Source: CAZEKB01 sp964512225
Lineage (GTDB): Bacteria; Myxococcota_A; UBA796; UBA9615
Assembly (NCBI GenBank): GCA_964512225.1
Contig: CAZEKB010000027.1
Span: 4,713-68,712 of the forward strand
Length of the DNA stretch: 64,000 bases
Reading direction: 5' to 3'
Made by a program: the position numbers and the translations under genes. The notes below the pieces were generated by a model. That model saw only the letters and a list, made by a program, of their open reading frames with translations, was not told the DNA's origin and made no database searches. Below are positions 23,600-31,800 of the stretch, piece by piece; position 1 is the first letter of the stretch; every line of letters starts with the position of its first letter.

Positions 23600-26122
23600 A
23601 TGACCCGAGTGCTCGTCGATCCCGCGGAGGTGGGCGGCAAGGCCTCGGGCTTGGCGAAGCTCGACGCGCTGGGGGCGAACGTGCCCGACTGGTTCGTCCT
23701 CACCGCCGACCAGCTGCCGAGCGACCCCGACGCGGGCCTCGATCCCGCCCTCGTCGAGTTCATCCGCGAGGGGATCGTCGGTTGGGAGACCGTCGCCGTC
23801 CGCAGCTCGATGGTCGGCGAAGACTCGGCCGCCCACTCCTTCGCGGGCCAGCTCGAGAGCTTCCTCTTCCTGCGCTCCCTCGACGCCGTCGTGGCCGCCG
23901 TCCGCGACTGCCTGCGGTCGGCCCACGCGGAGCGGGTGAGCGCCTACCGCGCCCGGGTGGGCCTGCGCGGCCCGCCGCGCATGGGGGTCGTCGTCCAGCG
24001 AATGGTCGACGGCGTCGTGTCCGGGGTGACGTTCACCGCCCACCCCGTCACCGGCCGACGCGACCACACCCTCGTCACGGCCGCCTGGGGGCTCGGTGAG
24101 GGCGTAGTCTCGGGCACGTGCAATACGGACGAGTACGTCGTCGACCGCGACGGGGTGGAGGTCGCCCACACGGTCGCGGACAAGGACCTGCAGGTGGTGC
24201 GCGCGGACGACGGGACCCGCGAGGAGGAGGTGGACGCCGACCGACGTCGGGCCCGCGCCCTGTCCGTGGCCGACGCGGCGCGGGTGGCCGCCGAGGCGCT
24301 GCGCATCGCCGCGGCCCTGGAGACGCCCCAGGACGTCGAGTGGACGATCACGGCGAACGGCGAGCTGCACATCCTGCAGACCCGCCCCGTCACCGCGCTG
24401 CCGGAGCCGGAGAACACCGACGGCCCCGTGCAGGTGTTCGACAACTCGAACATCCAGGAGTCGTACTGCGGCGTCACGACGCCCCTGACCTTCTCCTTCG
24501 CCCAGGCCGGCTACGCGAACGTCTACGCCCAGACCATGCGCGCGGTCGGCCTGCCCGAGTCGGTGATCCAGGCCCACGAGGGCACCCTGCGCAACCTGCT
24601 CGGGCTGATCCGAGGCCGCGTCTACTACAACATCAACAACTGGTACCGGGGCCTGCTGCTGCTCCCTTCGTTCGGCCGCAACAAGGCCGACATGGAGGCG
24701 ATGATGGGCCTGCAGGACCCCGTCGACCTCGTGGAGGACGAGGTCCTCACCGCGGGCGAGAAGCTCCGGCGCCTGCCGCGGATGCTCGCCACCCTCTTCC
24801 GCCTGCTCCGCGCGTTCCGGGGCCTGAAGACGTCCGTGCCGCGGTTCCTGGCCGACTTCGAGGCCGCCTACCGGGCCGCGGACCGCGGGTCGCTCGACGC
24901 CCTGTCCTTCTCCGGCGCGATGGACCGCCTGGACCTCCTCGACCGGCGCATGGTGAGCCGCTGGCACGTGCCGATCGTCAACGACTTCTACGTGATGATG
25001 ACCACCGGCGCCGTGCGTCGGATCCTGGGCGACGCCGTGCACCTCATGCCGACGCTGATGAGCGGCGAGCAGGGCATCGAGTCCACGGAACCCACGAAGG
25101 CCCTCATGCGGCTCGCCGTCCGGGCGCGGGGCGACGAGGCGCTGGAGGCGGCCCTGCGGCGGCGGGCGACCACCCGCGGGGTGGCGGACCCGACGATCGG
25201 CATCGACGACGCCGACTTCGCGGCCGCGCTGCGGGACTTCGTCGAGCGGTACGGCGATCGCTGCATGGGCGAGCTCAAGCTCGAGACGCGGTCCCTGCGG
25301 GAGGAGCCGCGGTTCATCTTCGAGGTGCTCGTATCGTTCCTGGACCGCCCCGATCTGGACGCCGACGCCCTCGCGAAGCGCGAGCTGCAGCTGCGGGCCG
25401 AGGCCGAAGCCGAGGCGCGCGCGGCCCTCGGCGGACGTCGCTTCCGCAGGCTGCGGCGGGCCCTCGCGAAGGCGCGCGACGCGGTGAAGAACCGCGAGAA
25501 CATGCGCCTCGCCCGCACCCGCATGTTCGGCCTGCACCGCGACGTCTACCGCGCGATCGGACGCCGGCTGGCGGAGGTGGACCGCCTCGACGACCCCCGC
25601 GACGTCTTCTACCTGACCACCGAGGAGATCCGGGCCTTCCACGAGGGCCGCGCCGTCACCGCGGACCTGGCCGCCATCGCCCGGGTGCGCAAGGCGGAGT
25701 TCGCGACCTACGAGGACGGGGACCTCCCCCACCACTTCTCCACGCGCGGCCCCGTCTACCTCGGCAACCGCTATCGGGGCCCCGAGCGGCCCCCCGCCGA
25801 CGGCGACCTGAAGGGCATCGGGTGCTACCCCGGCGTCGTCGAGGCGCCGCTGCGGGTGATCCTGTCCCCGGACGACGGCCTCGGCGTCGACGGCCGCATC
25901 CTGTGCACGCTGCGCACCGACCCGGGCTGGGCTCCGCTCTTCCCGGCCGCGTCCGGGATCCTGGTCGAGCGGGGCAGCACCCTGTCGCACTCCGCGGTGG
26001 TCGCCCGCGAGCTCGGCATCCCCGCGGTGGTCGGGGTCCCGGGACTGCTGGCGACGGTGCAGGACGGCGACCGCGTGAGGCTCGACGGCGGGACCGGCGT
26101 CGTGGAGCGGCTCGACCCGTGA
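23600..26122 (+). CDS. PEP-synthase-fold phosphotransferase, rifampin-phosphotransferase (RPH)-like
   Basis: An 840-residue enzyme. Residues ~1-280 form an ATP-grasp domain: GGKASGLAKL, TVAVRSSMVGEDSAAHSFAGQ, GVVVQRMVDGVVSGVTFTAHP, LGEGVVSG and ILQTRPVT. A large helical middle part has no strong motifs for me. The C-terminal swivelling phosphohistidine domain carries GSTLSHSAVVARELGIPAVVG with His near residue 796. There is no PEP/pyruvate barrel, so the layout is that of rifampin phosphotransferase (~867 residues) rather than PEP synthase. Rifampin as substrate is not implied. It overlaps the next gene (GTGA). GTG 23594 is an alternative start two codons upstream. Confidence 0.82.
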   Translation: MTRVLVDPAEVGGKASGLAKLDALGANVPDWFVLTADQLPSDPDAGLDPALVEFIREGIVGWETVAVRSSMVGEDSAAHSFAGQLESFLFLRSLDAVVAAVRDCLRSAHAERVSAYRARVGLRGPPRMGVVVQRMVDGVVSGVTFTAHPVTGRRDHTLVTAAWGLGEGVVSGTCNTDEYVVDRDGVEVAHTVADKDLQVVRADDGTREEEVDADRRRARALSVADAARVAAEALRIAAALETPQDVEWTITANGELHILQTRPVTALPEPENTDGPVQVFDNSNIQESYCGVTTPLTFSFAQAGYANVYAQTMRAVGLPESVIQAHEGTLRNLLGLIRGRVYYNINNWYRGLLLLPSFGRNKADMEAMMGLQDPVDLVEDEVLTAGEKLRRLPRMLATLFRLLRAFRGLKTSVPRFLADFEAAYRAADRGSLDALSFSGAMDRLDLLDRRMVSRWHVPIVNDFYVMMTTGAVRRILGDAVHLMPTLMSGEQGIESTEPTKALMRLAVRARGDEALEAALRRRATTRGVADPTIGIDDADFAAALRDFVERYGDRCMGELKLETRSLREEPRFIFEVLVSFLDRPDLDADALAKRELQLRAEAEAEARAALGGRRFRRLRRALAKARDAVKNRENMRLARTRMFGLHRDVYRAIGRRLAEVDRLDDPRDVFYLTTEEIRAFHEGRAVTADLAAIARVRKAEFATYEDGDLPHHFSTRGPVYLGNRYRGPERPPADGDLKGIGCYPGVVEAPLRVILSPDDGLGVDGRILCTLRTDPGWAPLFPAASGILVERGSTLSHSAVVARELGIPAVVGVPGLLATVQDGDRVRLDGGTGVVERLDP

Positions 26123-27225
26123 GGGAGGCGCGCGGCGGCGAGGGGGCGGTCCCCGGCTTCGTGGACGTCCCCCCCCGCGTCTACGCCGACGACGGCCGGT
26201 GGATCCCCGAGGTGCCGGAGGACGTCGAGGCGGCGTTCGGACCCGACAACCCCTGGTTCTCCGGGGGCGAGGCGGCGACCCTCGTGGTGCCCGGGGCGGC
26301 GCGGATGGCCCTGTTCCACCAGCCCGCGCTCCGGGTCGACGGGCGCCGCGTGGCCTTCTTCGGCTTCTGGGAGACGACCGGCGAGGGGGCCGACGATGCG
26401 CTGTTCGCCCGGGCCGTGGAGTGGGCGAAAGAACGCGGGGGCCAGGATCTGTACGGCCCGATCGACTTCACGACCTACGGCAACTACCGGGTGCGGCTGT
26501 CGGTCGAAGACGAGGGCGCCCGGACCTTCCCCGACGAACCCCACAACCCCGCGACGTACCCCGATCTGCTCGGCGCGCAGGGGTTCGATCTCGACCAGAC
26601 CTACTTCACCCAGGTCGGCACCCAGACGGCGGGGAACATGGTCGCCGACTGGAAGCGGCCGGTGCTGCAGCGACTCGAGGCCGAAGGCTACGCCGTGCGG
26701 ACCCTCACCCACGAGCTGTGGATGGAGCGGCTGAAGGAGCTGCACGGCCTCGCGGACGCCATCTTCGGCGGCAACTTCGCCTACAGCCCCCTGACCTGGC
26801 CCACGTTCGAGGCGAAGTGCGGCGAGCCGTTCATCCGGCGCGCCTGCCCTCACACGTCGACCGTCGCGCTCGCGCCGGACGGGTCGATCGCGGGCTTCTT
26901 CCTCGTCTATCCGCACTACGGACCCGTCGTCTGCGCCGCCGCAGAGGACCGGGTGGCGGTGTCCGATCTCGACTACCACCGGCACGCGGCCCGCGCCGCG
27001 CGTGACTGGCGGGGGGCGGTGGCGAAGACGGCCGGGGTCGCGCCCCGGCACCGACGCAAAGGGATCATGGACGCGCTGACGGTCGGCATCTTCGATCGCG
27101 GGGACGGCCGCTACGACGACTGGTACGGAGCCCTCATCCGCAAGGACAACCCCAGCGCGAACTTCGCCACGGGCAACACGGTGGGCGCCCGCTGGTACGG
27201 CCTGTACCGCCGTCGGTTGGGCTGA
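26119..27225 (+). CDS. GNAT-superfamily, YghO-like protein
   Basis: A 368-residue protein resembling the YghO-like branch of GNAT acetyltransferases. Blocks visible: PPRVYADDGRWIPEVPEDVEAAF, NPWFSGGEA, VEWAKERGGQDLYGPIDFTTY and NPATYPDLLGAQGFDLDQTYFTQVG, a pattern I know from that family, and near the end GVAPRHRRKGIMDALTVG, the acetyl-CoA-binding (R/Q)xxGx(A/G)-type loop. Substrate is unknown; such proteins accompany lipid and sphingolipid genes in some bacteria (recalled, unchecked). GTG start in a GTGA overlap with the RPH-like gene, so the three genes UbiA, RPH-like and GNAT are very probably one operon. Confidence 0.75.
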   Translation: MREARGGEGAVPGFVDVPPRVYADDGRWIPEVPEDVEAAFGPDNPWFSGGEAATLVVPGAARMALFHQPALRVDGRRVAFFGFWETTGEGADDALFARAVEWAKERGGQDLYGPIDFTTYGNYRVRLSVEDEGARTFPDEPHNPATYPDLLGAQGFDLDQTYFTQVGTQTAGNMVADWKRPVLQRLEAEGYAVRTLTHELWMERLKELHGLADAIFGGNFAYSPLTWPTFEAKCGEPFIRRACPHTSTVALAPDGSIAGFFLVYPHYGPVVCAAAEDRVAVSDLDYHRHAARAARDWRGAVAKTAGVAPRHRRKGIMDALTVGIFDRGDGRYDDWYGALIRKDNPSANFATGNTVGARWYGLYRRRLG

Positions 27226-27247
27226 TCCGGGAGCAGCGCCGGATCAG
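27222..27247. terminator. Perfect 9-bp inverted repeat between convergent genes
   Basis: CTGATCCGG (27222-27230) and CCGGATCAG (27239-27247) are perfect complements around an 8-base loop. The arms contain both stop codons of the convergent GNAT and citrate-synthase-like genes. There is no T-tract, so it would be a bidirectional, U-poor terminator or transcript-end stabiliser. Confidence 0.45.
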
Positions 27248-28407
27248 GCGCCGACGTACCGGGAGCGCGGGTGCAGCAGGTCGGGGCTCGTCCGCTGCTC
27301 GAGGACGTGCGCGATCCAGCCCACGCAGCGTCCGAGGGCGAACAGGGCCGTGCCGCCGCCCGGGGGCAGCTTCAGCGTGCGGGCCGCGGCCACGAGGCCG
27401 AAGTCCACCGTCGGCGGGTCGAAGCCGGCGTCGCTCATCACCTCCACGACCTCGGTCGCGAGGGGGTCGTCGGCAGCGGTCATCAGCGGCGGCGTCCGCG
27501 GATCGCCGTCGGGGTAGAGCGGGTGCCGGAAGCCCGGGACCACCTCCCCGCGCCGCAGCCGCTCGTGCACCGCTCGCTCCGCCCCCACCCGCTCCGCGTC
27601 CGCCAGCAGGGCCTCGACGCGCTCGCACGCCCCCCCGTGCCGGGGGCCGGACAGCGCCGCCGCGCCCGCGATGAGGCAGGCGTACAGGTCCGCGCCCGTC
27701 GACGCCGTGACCCGGGCCGCGAAGGTCGACGCGTCGAGCCCGTGATCCGCGCACAGCACCGCCGCCGCGTGGACCGTCGCCGCGGTGGGCCCGTCGAGCA
27801 GGTCGCCGAGCCCCAGGACGGCGGCGAGCGTGGGCAGGAGGCGACGGGCCCGGGCCCGCTCCAGCGTCGGCCCGGCCTCGAAGCGGGCGGGGTCGTGGGC
27901 CGCCAGGAACGGCAGCGCCAGCGCGAGTCGATCGAGCGCGGTCGTCCCGTCCGGAACGAGGGTCGCGAGCTCCGCCCCGAAGCCCCGGGCGTCCTCGTCG
28001 GGCGCGAGCTCCCAGTCCACGTCGTCCTCCCACAGGAAGCCCGCGACCTCCGGGAGCGTGGCTCCTCGGCGCACGAGATCGAGGGCCCGCAGGCCGCGGT
28101 AGCGAGGACCGTCGGGCTCGATCGACCCGATCGACGTGTCGAGCACCGGGGCCCCTCCCTGGCGGGCGTCGGCGGCCGCGGGGCCGGGCCCGACGCGCGC
28201 CCGGGACCGCGCGCGGAGCTGCTCGACCTCGGCGCGGAGGTAGCGGTTCCGACGCGAGCCCGGGTCCGCCACCGATCGCAGGAGGCCGCGGCTGACGTAG
28301 GTGTACAGCGTCGACGGCTTCACCCCCAGGAGCTCCGCCGCCTCTGCCGACGAGAGGTACTCGCCCTCGGGTCGATTGTCGAATCGAGATTGATCGATGT
28401 CGCTCAT
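27244..28407 (-). CDS. Citrate-synthase-family protein with N-terminal MerR/excisionase-type HTH
   Basis: A 387-residue protein. Residues ~15-65 are a helix-turn-helix of the HTH_17 type (YLSSAEAAELLGVKPSTLYTYVSRGLL, then RNRYLRAEVEQL). The rest is citrate-synthase fold, with the catalytic His in LCADHGLDAS, a second His in SGPRHGGACE, the GFRHPLYPDGDPR block and an Asp in TVDFGLVAAARTL. This HTH-citrate synthase architecture is known as a family in proteobacteria, but whether it makes citrate or methylcitrate, or regulates genes, is unclear. It is a single gene, divergent from arsC. Confidence 0.85.
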   Translation of the reverse strand: MSDIDQSRFDNRPEGEYLSSAEAAELLGVKPSTLYTYVSRGLLRSVADPGSRRNRYLRAEVEQLRARSRARVGPGPAAADARQGGAPVLDTSIGSIEPDGPRYRGLRALDLVRRGATLPEVAGFLWEDDVDWELAPDEDARGFGAELATLVPDGTTALDRLALALPFLAAHDPARFEAGPTLERARARRLLPTLAAVLGLGDLLDGPTAATVHAAAVLCADHGLDASTFAARVTASTGADLYACLIAGAAALSGPRHGGACERVEALLADAERVGAERAVHERLRRGEVVPGFRHPLYPDGDPRTPPLMTAADDPLATEVVEVMSDAGFDPPTVDFGLVAAARTLKLPPGGGTALFALGRCVGWIAHVLEQRTSPDLLHPRSRYVGA

Positions 28408-28472
28408 GGAGTCGACAGTAACAGCCTCGAACGGAGCGGCGGGAGGGGACGCGACGTGGCAGCATCGCGTCC

Positions 28473-28853
28473 ATGAACCTGCTCTTCCTGTGCGTCGAGA
28501 ACTCCGCCCGCTCGCAGATCGCCGAGGGCCTGGCCCGGCGCGACGCGCCCGCCGGGGTCACCGTCTACTCGGCGGGCTCCGACCCGTCGCGGGTGCGGCC
28601 CCAGGCCGTCGAGGTCCTGGCCGAGGTCGGCATCGACGCGTCCGGGCAGTGGAGCAAGGGGCTGGGCGACGTCCCCATGGCCGAGATCGACCTCGTCGTC
28701 ACGCTCTGCGCCGAGGAGAAGTGTCCGGTGTTCCCGGGCCACGTGAAGCGGCTCGCGTGGCCGCTCCCGGACCCCGCGGGCACCCCGGGCCTCGACGGCT
28801 TCCGCGCGGCCCGCGACGAGATCCGTCGCCGGCTCCCCTCCCTGTGGGGCTGA
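28473..28853 (+). CDS. Low-molecular-weight phosphatase / arsenate reductase-like protein
   Basis: A 126-residue cytosolic protein with the phosphatase loop CVENSARS (C7-x5-R13) and two further cysteines C79 and C84 in LCAEEKCPVFPG, followed by WPLPDPAG. This cysteine triad matches thioredoxin-coupled ArsC (three catalytic cysteines, CX5R fold), which reduces arsenate to arsenite. No arsR, arsB or acr3 is adjacent, so a protein-phosphatase role cannot be excluded. It is divergent from the HTH-citrate synthase and its stop codon directly abuts that of the RND-TolC gene (TGATCA). Confidence 0.82.
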   Translation: MNLLFLCVENSARSQIAEGLARRDAPAGVTVYSAGSDPSRVRPQAVEVLAEVGIDASGQWSKGLGDVPMAEIDLVVTLCAEEKCPVFPGHVKRLAWPLPDPAGTPGLDGFRAARDEIRRRLPSLWG

Positions 28854-31800
28854 TCACTCGATCTCGATCGAGAGCACCTCGATGAGGGTGCCGCGGAGGA
28901 CCTCCAGGTCCACCCGCGCCTTGAGCGCCTGCACCCGCGCCGCCACGACCGCGCGCCGCGCGTCCTTGAGCCGCGCCTGGGCCTCGAGCACGTCCTGCAG
29001 GGTGTTGCGACCCGCCGCGTAGGTCGCCTCCGCCGCCTCCGCCGTCTTCACGGCGTACGTCGCCCGGACCTCGGCGACCTTGATCTGCTCGTCGAACGAC
29101 GCGACGGAGCGGAGCGCCGTCTCCACGCCCGCCACGACCTGCCGCTCGGCCACCTGCATCCCGAGCAGGGCCGCCTCCTGCTCCCGCTGGGCCGCCTTCA
29201 TGCCGTGGACGGCGCCCACGTCGGGCAGCGGCACGATGAAGCTCATCCCGATCCGCAGGTCCGGGAAGCGACCCGCGAAGAGCTCGTCGACGGCCGCGGC
29301 CGCGTCCGCGTCGTTGCCGCGGAGGTTGACGCTCGCGTCCAGGGTCAGGTCCGGCAGCAGCTCGTGGCGAGCCCGGGAGTGATCGAGGTCGCCCGCGCGC
29401 ACCACGCGCCGCTGGAGTCGCAGGTCCGGGTTGCGGTCCCGCGCGATGGCGATCGACGCGTCGCGGGCCCGGAACGGGAGGTTGAGCTCGACCCCGCTCA
29501 CGGGCCGCAGGGCCCCCGCCCCGGGGGGCGCCCCGAGCAGCAGGGCGAGCACCTGCTGAGCCTCCGCCGCGGTGCGCTCGGCCTCCAGCACGTCCGACGA
29601 GCGCGCGGCGACCTCCTCGTCGATGCGGAACATCTCGATCGGGGCGTCGTCTCCCGCGGCGATGCGGGCCTGCGTCGTGGCGCGCTGGGCCTCCGCGAGG
29701 CGTCGGTCGATGCGCGCGATCTCGACGTTCCGGAGGGCGGCGACGAGGTCCCAGTAGGCCTTCATCACCTCGGACACGACCCGCTCCATCTCCTTGTCGC
29801 GCTCGATCTCCGCCGACTCCTCGGCGATCTCGGCCTGCCACAGCGTGTACAGGTGGTAGCGGGGATCGATGCCCTGAAGGAGGCTCTGGTTGATCGAGAA
29901 CGAGAGGTTCGCGAACCGGGTGTCGACCTTGATCTCCTCGTCGAAGAACGGGAGCGGCGGGTCGTACGACACGTCCCGCTGGAAGACGCCCTGGGTCCAG
30001 TCGAGGTTCAGCGTGGTCCCCGTGGGCAGCGAAGCCCCGACCCCCAGGTTGTACAGCGGCGTCCGGTCCGACTGCCGCCGCCACGTGCCCTCGCCCAGGC
30101 CCTCGAACTCCTCCTGGATGCTGTTGGTGTAGTCGAACCCCGCCCTGAGGAAGGGCATCCACGGGGCCACCGACGCGATCCGCCGCTCCTTGGCCGCCTC
30201 CAGCTCCCACACCTTCACGCGCAGGCCGAGGTTCTCCCGGAGCCCGCGGTGGATCGCGTCCTTGAGCGACATGGGCGTCGCCCCCGGGTCCAGCGCGGCG
30301 AAGTTCTCGATGGCCTCGATGTCGGCGCGCAGGTCGGCCCGGGCCTCGGCGGGCACACCGAGCAGGACCGGGGCCCCGATCAGCAGGGCGACGGCCGCCG
30401 GCTTCACCTTCCACACGGTGTCGATGAGCATGGTGCGCAGATCGTCCAGGATCGAGTAGACGAGGGGGACGAGGACCAGCGACAGGACCGTCGAAGCCAG
30501 CAGGCCCCCGATCACCGCCCGGCCCAGAGGGTAGTACGGGATGCCGATGAGCCCGGCCTTGCCCACCGCCATGGGGAGCAGGCCCACGATCGTGGTCGCG
30601 GCCGTCATCACGATGGGGCGGAAGCGCTCGCGCCCGGCGTCGAGGATCGCGTCGGACCGATCCATCCCCCCGGCCCGATTCTGTTGGACCCGATCCACCA
30701 GGACGATCGCGTTGTTCACGACGATCCCGATGAGGATCACGAGGCCGATCCCGGCCATCATCTCGAACGTCGTGCCCGTCACGAACAGCAGCCAGAACAC
30801 CCCCAGGAACGCGAACGGGACCGTGAGCAGGACGGACAGGGGCAGCCACGCCGACTCGAACAACATGCCCATGAGCAGGAATACGAAGATCAGGCTCATC
30901 TTCAGCGCCATCGACCGCGCCCGGTCCTGCTCCTCGAGCTCGCGGAAGCGGTCCCCGAAGCCGTAGTGGTAGCCGCGGGGCAGCTTCACCGAGGCGAGCG
31001 CGGCGGTGATTCGGCTGCGGGCCTCGCCCAGGTCCTCCAGCTCCAGGTCGATGCTCAGATCGATGGACGTCTTGCGATCGCGGCGGCGGATGACGGGCAG
31101 CCCCTTGGCGTACTCCAGGTCCGCGACCGTCCCCAGCGCGACCTGCCCCGACGTGGGCGACCACACCCCGAAGTTCTCGAGCTTGCGCGCGTCCCGGCGG
31201 TCGTCGAGGCGGAAGCCGGCCTGGACCATGAACTCCTTGCCGTCGAGCAGCACCGGGCGCATCACCGCCCCGCGGAACCCGAAGGAGACGGTCTGGGCGA
31301 GCGTCGTGGGCGACACCCCGTACCGAGCGGCGCGGCTGCGGTCCACGACGACCTGGAGCTCGTCCGTGGCGTCCTCGTCGCCCGCGTCCGAGGAGACGCC
31401 GAGGATCCCCGGCACGTCGCGCAGCCGACCCGCGATCTCGTCCGCGATCGCCACCAGCGTCGCGCTGTCGTCGCCGTTCAGCCGGAGCTCGATGCTGTTG
31501 CCGCCGCCCTCGCCCTTGCGCCAGCCCATCCAGGTCTCGACCCCCGGCTGATCGGGCAGCAGGTCCGGCAGGACCTTGGTCATCTCCTCCTTCTCCACGT
31601 CCCCGCGCTCGCGCTTCTCCAGGAACGCCATCACGAACCCGCGGCGGGAGCCGCCCCAGCGCCGGGTCCGCACGGCCCGGATCCGCCACTCCTCCTGGCG
31701 CTCCATCAGCACCGCCTCCACGTTCGTCATCGCCTGGTCGATCTCGGTGACCGAGAACGACGCCGGGAACCGCATCCCCACCACGAAGTCCGTGATCCCG

